From contig DASXUX010000004.1 of NCBI GenBank assembly GCA_036504595.1, forward strand, positions 1 to 64,000: a stretch of DNA of 64,000 nt, in the 5' to 3' direction. This document shows, one piece after another, positions 57,634 to 64,000 of the stretch (position 1 is its first letter; the number at the start of each line of letters is the position of its first letter). The stretch is from DASXUX01 sp036504595 (GTDB lineage Bacteria; Planctomycetota; SZUA-567; H5-PLA8). The notes below the pieces were generated by a model, which did not search any database, was not told the origin of the DNA, and saw only the letters and a list, made by a program, of their open reading frames with translations. Both the position numbers and the translations under genes were made by a program.

Positions 57634-58370
57634 GCGGACGCTCCCGCTGATAGCCTGTTGAACAGCTCGGGGCGCCGTGAGTACACGAAGACGCAGGCCA
57701 TTCCGGAGACGAAGCCTTCAGCCAACCCGAGCGGCAGTTGCGTCGGCGCGAAGGCGGCGGCGATAGAGGCGAACATCGGCCAGAACGATCCGTGTCCGCT
57801 CAGCGCGGAGGCCAGCTCCAGGGAGGTCATACTGTAGGTCGCCCAATCAGAGATCATTCCGGCGAGAAATGCAGCGAGGAAAAACGAAGCGCCGCAGCGT
57901 CTCGCGCCGTGGAATAGTGCGTAGCCCACGAATGCGCCGACAATTCCCATTGAACAGACGTCGGCTCCCCACGTCGTCAGTCCGCCGTGCGCGAGAAACA
58001 GCGCTTGAAGCAGCAGGGCGATGCTGGTGACGACTATTGTGGCCCACGGGCCGATGAGAATTGCGGCCAATCCCGTGCCGCAGGGGTGCGAGCACGTTCC
58101 GAGCCACGGAACGGGCACGGGCATACACGAGACCAGAAACACGGCGGCTCCGACGAGCGCCACGAGAGCCTTCGCGTAGGGTTGTTCGCGGCTGCGCTTT
58201 TCAATGTCACGCATGCCAAGCCAGAGAAACGGCAAACTGACGCATAGCCAGAGGGCGGCCCAGTTCGCTGGCAGGATGCCTTCGGAGATATGCATCGCGT
58301 ACGCCGGGCGCGAGAAGACCGCGATCGCCAAGGCGGCTGAAATGAGAAATGTCGTCCGGCTCCAGCGCAT
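57630..58370 (-). CDS. cbiM: Cobalt ECF transporter substrate-binding component
   Basis: 246 residues from the ATG at 58370, with AAGGAG seven bases upstream. A signal peptide ends at about AYA, leaving MHISEGILP; the Met-His N-terminal metal site is the known cobalt/nickel site of mature CbiM. About six membrane helices follow, with GTCSHPCGTGLAA near residue 90. It is the S component that selects the metal. It follows cbiX by 16 bases. Confidence 0.93.
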   Translation of the reverse strand: MRWSRTTFLISAALAIAVFSRPAYAMHISEGILPANWAALWLCVSLPFLWLGMRDIEKRSREQPYAKALVALVGAAVFLVSCMPVPVPWLGTCSHPCGTGLAAILIGPWATIVVTSIALLLQALFLAHGGLTTWGADVCSMGIVGAFVGYALFHGARRCGASFFLAAFLAGMISDWATYSMTSLELASALSGHGSFWPMFASIAAAFAPTQLPLGLAEGFVSGMACVFVYSRRPELFNRLSAGASA

Positions 58371-58386
58371 TGCGCGACTCCTTGGA

Positions 58387-58833
58387 TCAGGCCTTTGCGC
58401 CGTGAGGGCATTCCTGCGCACACGCGTGGTCGTCTTCATGCACTTCAGGCAGTTCGCGGATGTCTGGAAGGCCGGCGGATTCGGCGACGCGCTTTTCCAT
58501 TAGATCAATAAGGACTGGGTCGAAGCCGAGATTTCTTCCAAGAACAACGCTGACCTGCGGGTGCTTGCGGATCGATTCGCGCAGAATGTTCGGAATGTCG
58601 GCACGCATGTGCTGTCCGACATGCAGGAAGTACGGCATGACCAGCACTTCGGTCGCGCCTTTAGCGACACATTTCTCGAAGGTCTCTGGAAAATGCGGGC
58701 CCAACATTGACATGTGGCAGAACTCGACGATCTCGTGCCGGTACGTCTGCTGCAGTCCTGCGGCGACGCGTTCCATGTCCCGGCTGGCCTCTGGCACTCG
58801 GCTTCCGTGTCCCAGAAGAATGATGGCTCGCAT
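58387..58833 (-). CDS. cbiX: Short-form sirohydrochlorin cobaltochelatase
   Basis: 148 residues from the ATG at 58833, with GAGGGA seven bases upstream. The frame extends into the riboswitch terminator, and that extension was rejected. LLGHGSRVPEA carries the first catalytic histidine (about residue 8) and MPYFLHVGQHMRADIP the second. The half-length matches CbiXS-type chelatases. The C-terminus HEDDHACAQECPHG is rich in potential metal ligands, as in several CbiX proteins. It inserts cobalt at the start of the anaerobic pathway and is the first gene after the riboswitch. Confidence 0.9.
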   Translation of the reverse strand: MRAIILLGHGSRVPEASRDMERVAAGLQQTYRHEIVEFCHMSMLGPHFPETFEKCVAKGATEVLVMPYFLHVGQHMRADIPNILRESIRKHPQVSVVLGRNLGFDPVLIDLMEKRVAESAGLPDIRELPEVHEDDHACAQECPHGAKA

Positions 58834-58855
58834 GGAGGGCTCCCTCGACCCAGAC

Positions 58856-58896
58856 AAAAAAACATCCCCGAATCTGCATCATCAGATCCGGGGATG
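58856..58896 (-). terminator. Intrinsic terminator of the cobalamin leader
   Basis: 14-bp stem (58863-58876 with 58883-58896, one G-U pair), loop of six, and seven A's at 58856-58862 that give a U-run on the minus strand. It lies between the aptamer and the cbiX start, so it is the likely expression platform. Confidence 0.88.
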
Positions 58897-58948
58897 CCGT
58901 GTTTCATCCGCGGTCAATGAAGCTGCTCCCCTTTACCCCGAGGGGTGC

Positions 58949-58992
58949 CACGCTTGTGCTGGCGCCGTCAGTATGGCGGCAGCTCAAGCGTG
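58949..58992 (-). promoter_or_regulatory. Long hairpin between aptamer and terminator
   Basis: Arms CACGCTTG (58949-58956) and CAAGCGTG (58985-58992) with further inner pairing. It may link ligand state to the terminator. Confidence 0.5.
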
Positions 58993-59002
58993 CTGACTTC
59001 GA

Positions 59003-59160
59003 CGTGCCATGAGCAGGTCTTCTGACTTCCGGGTCGTTCTTCGGCCGCGCCTTCCCGTCAGTTCGACAGTGGCCTCTGCGGCGTCAATTCCCGGTTACAG
59101 CGGCGGGACCGTGACGGATTTGCACCGTCTTCCCTTACGTCCTTTCGGACTACTCATTGG
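59003..59160 (-). promoter_or_regulatory. Cobalamin riboswitch (aptamer)
   Basis: On the minus strand the classic blocks appear in order: AAGGGAAGACGGTGCAAATC, CGGTCCCGCCGCTGTAACCG, the B12-box-region GCCACTG, GGGAAGGCG, and AAGTCAGAAGACCTGC near 59010-59030. Together with the promoter upstream and terminator downstream it should switch off the cobalt-uptake/cobalamin operon when coenzyme B12 is abundant. Confidence 0.95.
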
Positions 59161-59168
59161 CAAAGGAG

Positions 59169-59196
59169 GCTTTAACGCAACTACGGGCAGTGTCAA
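59169..59196 (-). promoter_or_regulatory. Promoter of the cobalamin operon
   Basis: TTGACA (59191-59196) and TAAAGC (59169-59174) with 16 bases between. The predicted transcript would start near 59162, just ahead of the aptamer. Confidence 0.6.
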
Positions 59197-59248
59197 TGGA
59201 TTTTGCGAACCTCTTTTATTGAAATCCCTCGCGGCGAACGGTACTGTC

Positions 59249-59635
59249 ATGTTCATGCCGCCGCCATACAGCAACAGTCAGGAACTGCGTCAAGCCTCCG
59301 TTGACGAGTTCATCGAGTACCTGCGCGCATTCAGGACCGGCCACCCCAAGGAATTGCTGGAGATTCACTACCTGATGGCGTCCATGGATACATTCAGGTG
59401 GTTGGAGATATGGAGCGACAATCCCTTTGTCGATGAGAACTGGGATCCGAAATCGCCGCAGGTCCAGGAGATCATTGCCCGATTGCTTGATCCGGAGAAC
59501 CGGCCGGGTCTCAGGGCATGGTATAGCTTTCATGGAGCACCAAACATCAATTGCGCCGCGGAGCGATTCCGGCGTTTCTTAAGCAAGAAAGCGGGCGAAC
59601 AGCTCGGTGAGGACGACGCTCCGAAGTTGCCTTGA
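59249..59635 (+). CDS. Hypothetical protein
   Basis: About 128 residues starting at ATG 59249 or 59255 (MFMPPPYSNS). The frame is open further upstream, but that part is antisense to the riboswitch and was not accepted. The protein is mostly helical by composition (DEFIEYLRAFRTGHPKELLE, VQEIIARLLDPENRPGLRAW) with no signal peptide or membrane helix. I do not recognise the family. No good ribosome-binding site is visible. It converges on the beta-helix gene with nine bases between the stops. Confidence 0.55.
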   Translation: MFMPPPYSNSQELRQASVDEFIEYLRAFRTGHPKELLEIHYLMASMDTFRWLEIWSDNPFVDENWDPKSPQVQEIIARLLDPENRPGLRAWYSFHGAPNINCAAERFRRFLSKKAGEQLGEDDAPKLP

Positions 59636-59644
59636 CCTGCACCG

Positions 59645-61837
59645 TTACCGCCCCGGCAGTTCCTGCCGGTATTCGTCCTTGAAGAGCCCTATCTTTTCAA
59701 CGGGGATCGGCTCGAAGGACGGAAGTTCCTTCAGCAACTGTGCGTCTTTGCTGAGCGAGAAATCTGCTTTTTTTGAATCCTTGAAGCCCAGTTCGATCGG
59801 TTTCTCTGCCGTGCCCGAGAGGGCCGCGAAGCCTTTGAACGTCGGCGCGGGCGCGATGGTCTTCGCGCCGGTCGTGTTCACGGCCAGGTTGTCGGCGATC
59901 TCAAGCTTGTCGATGAGCTTTTTCACGTTGCCGTCAAAGTCGCACACCTGCTTGCCGCAGTCGACAAAGACGTTGCGCTTGATGGGATTGTTCAGCGGCT
60001 CTCGGGGACTTTCATTCATGATCGCCGCCAGTCGCGGGTACTTCACGCTCCACGGCGGTTGCGTGTAATTCAGCCGCTTCGCTTTCTCTTCCAGAGACCA
60101 ACTCGTGTCCTTCGGATCGTTCCACTGCTTCCACGTCATGCCGCGCGAATCGAGATGCAGCCCGATCGGACAGTCAACGACGAGATTATTAATCACCGGA
60201 TTGTCCCGGCCGCCGCCGATCATGATCGCTCGTCCCGCGCGCAGAAACACATTTCCCTGCAGCGTGTCGCCGGAATCGCAATCGTCGAGATAGACTCCCA
60301 TCGTGTTGACGTGTTTAGCATCGCCGCCGCCGAGATCGTGGATGAAGTTGTAGCGAAGAATGTTGCCTTGAGTCGTCCAATCGCGGCCCGTGTAGAACGC
60401 TCCGGCATCGCCGGTCTCCATCACGACGCGGTAGACTTCGTTAAACTCGAAGAGATTCTCGTTGCCGCCGTACAAGACGGCATTGTGCGGCGCATCGTGA
60501 ATGCAGTTGTTGCGCACGATCTGGCCGCAGCCCTGCGCGCCGATCCCCGCCGCATAGGTCCGCTTGAAGATACCGTAATGGTGAATGTGATTATTCAGCA
60601 CGACATTCTTGGCGGGCTCCAGGGTCTTGCGGTCGCCGCCATTCACTGAAATGCCGCCGGTGCCGAGATTGAAGAGGTCGCACGAACGTACCGTGTTCGC
60701 TTTGCCATCGATGGAAATGCCGTGGCCGCCGAGATTCGCGACCGTGCAGCCGGCGATCTCCACGTTCTCGGTCTTCTGCAGGCTCAGGCCGTCTGAGTGC
60801 CCATATTCGAAGCGCAATCCCACAAACTTGACGTTCTTGGTTCCCTTGAGATTCAGCAGTGGCTGAGAAAGCGTGGCCAGCACAATCGACGCATTGTTCA
60901 ACGCCGCAGGCGGATAAAAATAGAGCCGCTTATTGGTGCGGTCGAGGTACCACTCGCCCGGCGCATCCAATTCTTCCAGCAAGTTCAGCGCGAAGAACCG
61001 CCGCTTCGCCGCGCCCCACGTTCCGCCATTGATGCCGTAATTGTGTGGAGCGGCCAGGGCGATGATCTTCTTGTCCTTATCGTAACTGCCAATGCGAAGG
61101 ACTTCGTCGCACCAGTCGTGCGTCCAATAGCCCAACAGCCACACGCCTTCGTCGATCTTCCAGCGCTCCGGTCGCGGATCATCGGGGATGAATGAACCCG
61201 GGTGGATCTTCTTGAGCGCCGGGTCGTCGGCTTTTGGATTGGGCAAGCCATTGTCCACCGCCTTGCTGAACGTCGCCCAGCCACCGTCCGCCGCATCGGC
61301 GTTGGGCCAGCGCGCCAGCGTCATGGGTTGAGCATCCATGTACAGCCACGGTCCCGCGGGCATCGCGCTATAAGCGTTCTTGAAGGTCTCGAATTTTCCA
61401 TGCGTAGACACATCGCAGACGAGCACTTTGCTGCGAACTGACGCATCGAGCCGCGCCAAGACAGCCTCGTCAGTCACTGGCTTGAAGGTCTCCGGCGCCA
61501 GGGTGACTCCGCCGCGGATCTGCGCTTTGCCGGCCGCTTGAGCGCGGTAGATCACCGGAGCGTCCGGCGTGCCGCTGTCTTCCGCCGTCAGTTCGAGACT
61601 ACTCTCCAAGCGATACACACCCGGCGCGATGTTGACCGTCACCGCCTCGCCAACTTTGAGCGTACCCGCTTTGCGCGCCGCGCGGGCGCCATCTCGGGCC
61701 TGAACCAACGTCTGGAACGGAGCTTTCGATGTCCCATCGCCGCCCGCCGCCGCATCCGGAGCGACAAAGAACTCGGCTGCCGTGCAGCAGGCCGCACTTG
61801 TCAAAATCAACGTTATCAGGTGAACACGCGTCCGCAT
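59645..61837 (-). CDS. Secreted right-handed beta-helix protein
   Basis: 730 residues with a signal peptide (about 1-21). FFVAPDAAAGGDGTSKAPF is the usual start of polysaccharide-lyase-like beta-helix proteins. Residues about 330-600 hold the repeating short strands of a parallel beta-helix (NVEIAGCTVANLGGHGI, NTVRSCDLFNLGTGGI, NNCIHDAPHNAVLYG, NVFLRAGRAIMIGGG). Such proteins bind or cleave acidic or other polysaccharides. No catalytic residues can be assigned. The C-terminal part is not helix-like. It fits the secreted polysaccharide theme of the window. Confidence 0.85.
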   Translation of the reverse strand: MRTRVHLITLILTSAACCTAAEFFVAPDAAAGGDGTSKAPFQTLVQARDGARAARKAGTLKVGEAVTVNIAPGVYRLESSLELTAEDSGTPDAPVIYRAQAAGKAQIRGGVTLAPETFKPVTDEAVLARLDASVRSKVLVCDVSTHGKFETFKNAYSAMPAGPWLYMDAQPMTLARWPNADAADGGWATFSKAVDNGLPNPKADDPALKKIHPGSFIPDDPRPERWKIDEGVWLLGYWTHDWCDEVLRIGSYDKDKKIIALAAPHNYGINGGTWGAAKRRFFALNLLEELDAPGEWYLDRTNKRLYFYPPAALNNASIVLATLSQPLLNLKGTKNVKFVGLRFEYGHSDGLSLQKTENVEIAGCTVANLGGHGISIDGKANTVRSCDLFNLGTGGISVNGGDRKTLEPAKNVVLNNHIHHYGIFKRTYAAGIGAQGCGQIVRNNCIHDAPHNAVLYGGNENLFEFNEVYRVVMETGDAGAFYTGRDWTTQGNILRYNFIHDLGGGDAKHVNTMGVYLDDCDSGDTLQGNVFLRAGRAIMIGGGRDNPVINNLVVDCPIGLHLDSRGMTWKQWNDPKDTSWSLEEKAKRLNYTQPPWSVKYPRLAAIMNESPREPLNNPIKRNVFVDCGKQVCDFDGNVKKLIDKLEIADNLAVNTTGAKTIAPAPTFKGFAALSGTAEKPIELGFKDSKKADFSLSKDAQLLKELPSFEPIPVEKIGLFKDEYRQELPGR

Positions 61838-61894
61838 TCAATGACCCTCCAGTCCGATAACACCACGGACGCGCCGAGAGCGCTCACAATCAGC

Positions 61895-62145
61895 TCAAAT
61901 CGTCCAGAACTGCACCGTGCACCGTAGTGCGGGCGTCTCGCCCGCTTCTCCCGTAATGCCGCACCGCCCACTTTTGTCCAGAACTGCACATGTGCCGCGT
62001 TCCCGCCGTTCTCGAAACCCTGAACCCCAAACCCTGAACCCTGCCATTCCCGTCCAAGACTGCACAATGTAGGACATTTTGCCAAAATTGTCCCGCTTTC
62101 CCTCAGCTCCAACCCCGTAAAAAAGTGCACATGTGCACCAGAACC
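61895..62145. repeat. Second copy of the composite GTGCA repeat, inverted relative to 38196-38440
   Basis: GTCCAGAACTGCAC at 61902-61915 and 61976-61989, AACCCTGAACCCC words (about 62016-62042), GTCCAAGACTGCACAATGT (62052-62070) and CGTAAAAAAGTGCAC followed by the perfect palindrome TGCACATGTGCA (62126-62137). These are the complements of the blocks at 38.2-38.4 kb. Confidence 0.8.
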
Positions 62146-62594
62146 CTTTCCGTTTCTTCTCAGTTTTCAAAGGCCACCTTCAGCCGAGACAGAGTATCCC
62201 ATCTGCCCCATAGAACTATGACGATCCAGCCGCCAAAATGTTGCAAAGATTTCGGTTGAGTTTATATTATCGCATTGGGCATCGCCTGACTCTGTCGACG
62301 CGGTGCTCGTGTCGCAGGGTGGCCCACCCGGCCATCGTGCCGGGTGGGTGCCGAAGACACAAGAACCGTGCAGCACTTCGAGATCGAAGCCCGTCAAGAG
62401 AAGCAGGAGGAACGGCAGCAACAAAAACCGTTCGCGAACTCGCCACTCACCCGGACGGACTTGGCGTCCGTCCACCGAGTGGCCATCAGCCGCGCGCTCG
62501 TTGCACACGGCCTTTTGTTGTTTCGGAGGAAGCGATTTACTCTGCCTATCAGGAGGCCAGTTTGGTCAAACGTTCCCTAGGGAGCACAATCCCC
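62146..62594. other. Gap without a recognised gene
   Basis: Only a palindrome of CCCACCCGG and CCGGGTGGG (about 62320-62350) stands out. Open frames here are in-frame extensions of the next gene without family character. Its promoter should lie here but is not clear. Confidence 0.45.
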
Positions 62595-63110
62595 ATGTGG
62601 ACGAGACGCCTTACAGTGTTGGTTTTTCTTGCTGCTTCACTTTTTGTTGCTGGCGCGGAATCCAAGCCCGCGGGTGTTGAACTGGAACTTGCGTGTCCAC
62701 AGGAGGTGAGCGCCGGCTGCGTGCTGGACTTAAAGATCACGCTGCGCAATAGAACCGCGTCCACTATACATTTTGAAGTGTCGAGTGGTGACTTCGCGCT
62801 CGTTGATCTGAATGCGGTCAAAGACGGCAAGGACGCGCCCTTGACCGCATTCGGTGACAGCATTGTTCATCCGAAGGTGCCCGGAGGCGGACATATACAA
62901 CTTTGCCTCCTCAAAGAAGGCGAGAGTTTCAGCCAAATTTTTAGACTGAGCCGGTTCTTCGACTTTTCGCTTGTTGGCACTTACAGAATTAAGGCTGCGA
63001 GATATGGCGTAACGGATGCGGCAAAGAAACCGCTGGAACTCACGGCCGAAACGTCGGTAAAAATCACAGAGCCGATTCCAGATCAAGCGGACACGGACAA
63101 GGCGCAATAA
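62595..63110 (+). CDS. Small secreted protein of unknown function
   Basis: 171 residues with a signal peptide (MWTRRLTVLVFLAASLFVAG). The mature part looks like one Ig-like beta-sandwich: VELELACPQEV, CVLDLKITLRNRTAS, FSLVGTYRIKAARYGV. This resembles domains that support oligomerisation or adhesion in secreted proteins, but no specific family is recognised. The start is chosen at the ATG before the signal peptide; its ribosome-binding site (AGGGA) is 11-12 bases away and weak. Confidence 0.6.
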   Translation: MWTRRLTVLVFLAASLFVAGAESKPAGVELELACPQEVSAGCVLDLKITLRNRTASTIHFEVSSGDFALVDLNAVKDGKDAPLTAFGDSIVHPKVPGGGHIQLCLLKEGESFSQIFRLSRFFDFSLVGTYRIKAARYGVTDAAKKPLELTAETSVKITEPIPDQADTDKAQ

Positions 63111-63111
63111 A

Positions 63112-63155
63112 GGGGACAAAGAAACGGGGTAACGGGGGGGTAACGGGAACGCGCA
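63112..63155. repeat. AACGGGGTAACGGGG word repeat
   Basis: Short run of GGGGACAAAGAAACGGGG and GGGGTAACGGG words after the small secreted protein gene. Confidence 0.5.
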
Positions 63156-63243
63156 CGAAACTTTCTTAGCCGACAGCGGTACGAGATAAAAGGGCCGCGC
63201 ACGAACCTTTTTTTCGCTCGCGCGCATCCTTATCCCCAGCCCC

Positions 63244-64000
63244 CTACTTCCCAAGCTTCTCCTCAAAAAACCTCAGCATCGCCCCTTGCTGCGCCTTCCA
63301 ATCCGGTTCAGCCGGCGGATCGTTTGGCTTCTCGGCGTGCAGTCCGTGGCCGGCATTCTTGACGCGAAGCAGTTCCACTTTCACGCCGGCTCTTTTCAAA
63401 GACTCGGCGAGGCGCTCGGACTGTGAGATCGGGACAAGTTTGTCGAGCTCGCCATGCACGATCAGGAACGGCGGCGTGTCGGCGCTGGCGTGGAGCGCCG
63501 GGCTGGCCTGACGCCACACGTCCGTCTTCTGCTCGTACGTGCCGCCAAAAAACTTCACGAGTCCCGGATGGTTGATGTTGTTCGCGCCGAGAGCCGCGCC
63601 AGCTTCCGGCGTGAATTCGGCCGGCCCCGCCTGGTCCACGACGGCCTGCACGCGGCTGCTAATACCGTCGAATCCGCCTTTGCCTTCCAGTTCCTTGACG
63701 TTCCCAAGTGTGCCCAGACACGCGACAAGATGCCCGCCGGCACTGTGCCCCATCACGCCAATCCGGTTGGGGTTGACGTGAAACTTCTCGGCGTTGGCGC
63801 GCAGCCAGCGCACCGCCAGTTTGCAGTCCTCGATCTGCGCTGGCCACGGAGCTTCGCCGCTCAGCCGGTATTCAATGGAGGCGGTGAAGTAGCCTTTCTC
63901 CACCAGCCACGGTGCGTAGTAGCCAAGGTGCGACCCGCCCGACCAGCCGCCGCCGTGAATCAGCAGGACCGCCGGCATGGGTTCCTTTGGCGCTTCCTTC
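63244..64000 (-). CDS. Alpha/beta hydrolase, esterase/lipase-like (5' part outside window)
   Basis: At least 251 residues; the frame is still open at base 64000, so the N-terminus lies beyond the window. Oxyanion motif LLIHGGGWSGG, nucleophile serine in MGHSAGGHL, acid in HGELDKLVP and catalytic histidine in NAGHGLH form a complete triad of the BD-FAE/hormone-sensitive-lipase type. Such enzymes remove acetyl or feruloyl groups from polysaccharides or hydrolyse small esters. A secreted glycan esterase would suit the surroundings, but a signal peptide cannot be seen. Confidence 0.88.
   Translation of the reverse strand, partial: KEAPKEPMPAVLLIHGGGWSGGSHLGYYAPWLVEKGYFTASIEYRLSGEAPWPAQIEDCKLAVRWLRANAEKFHVNPNRIGVMGHSAGGHLVACLGTLGNVKELEGKGGFDGISSRVQAVVDQAGPAEFTPEAGAALGANNINHPGLVKFFGGTYEQKTDVWRQASPALHASADTPPFLIVHGELDKLVPISQSERLAESLKRAGVKVELLRVKNAGHGLHAEKPNDPPAEPDWKAQQGAMLRFFEEKLGK

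Noticed and set aside
59009..59248. N-terminal extension of the hypothetical protein over the riboswitch
   Set aside because: The extension is antisense to the conserved cobalamin aptamer and has no ribosome-binding site; the shorter start at 59249 is preferred.

Overview
The window reads as a GC-rich bacterial chromosome fragment, probably from the Planctomycetota/Lentisphaerota/Verrucomicrobiota side of the tree. This rests on a MoxR-DUF58-BatA/VWA-DUF4159 membrane operon, very large secreted carbohydrate-related proteins (beta-propeller, NPCBM, CBM9-like), many multi-PAS hybrid kinases, and dense dispersed palindromic repeats. No marker gene fixes the phylum, so this placement is an inference. 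There is no phage, plasmid, IS or CRISPR signature.

Layout. 1-1606: 3' end of an NRPS-like gene (adenylation end, carrier, thioesterase). 1893-9947: two hybrid sensor kinases flanking a PAS-GGDEF diguanylate cyclase and a receiver-domain remnant. 9993-11885: a GH2 beta-mannosidase-like enzyme. 12065-21872: MoxR ATPase, DUF58, two von Willebrand membrane proteins, a large membrane protein and a DUF4159 protein, several with overlapping stop/start codons. 21953-36128: a 2681-residue secreted protein with two PQQ-type propellers, a 1703-residue putative lipoprotein ending in an NPCBM domain, and a CBM9-like secreted protein. 36694-42050: a pentose operon (fucose/arabinose isomerase family, ribulokinase, zinc dehydrogenase, L-ribulose-5-phosphate 4-epimerase). 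42153-46520 (minus): a GHMP sugar kinase and a secreted GH13 enzyme. 46662-47420 (minus): eight tRNA genes. 47665-50568: a hemerythrin fusion, pgeF, purC. 50764-58833 (minus): a cobalt uptake and anaerobic cobalamin operon behind a cobalamin riboswitch with promoter and terminator. 59249-64000: a small unknown protein, a secreted beta-helix protein, a small secreted protein and a truncated alpha/beta hydrolase.

Most unusual is the tRNA array. It carries only anticodons of the three bacterial class II isotypes: Tyr(GUA), Leu(CAA, UAA, UAG, GAG) and Ser(UGA, CGA, GCU). The four Leu-anticodon tRNAs fold with short class I variable loops. The three Ser-anticodon tRNAs fold with an 8-bp acceptor and 4-bp T stem, a 6-bp D stem with a 4-nt loop, and T loops that lack the TTCRA consensus. 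A decanucleotide, GGAGGATTGC, precedes three of the eight.

The second theme is repeats. A GC-rich palindromic element lies inside at least ten coding regions, nearly always in one frame that reads as Ala/Gly/Pro/Thr-rich peptide. Many intergenic gaps hold degenerate short-word repeats, often as inverted pairs, and one of these encloses a copy of the GC-rich element. A composite intergenic repeat is shared between 38.2-38.4 kb and 61.9-62.1 kb in opposite orientation.
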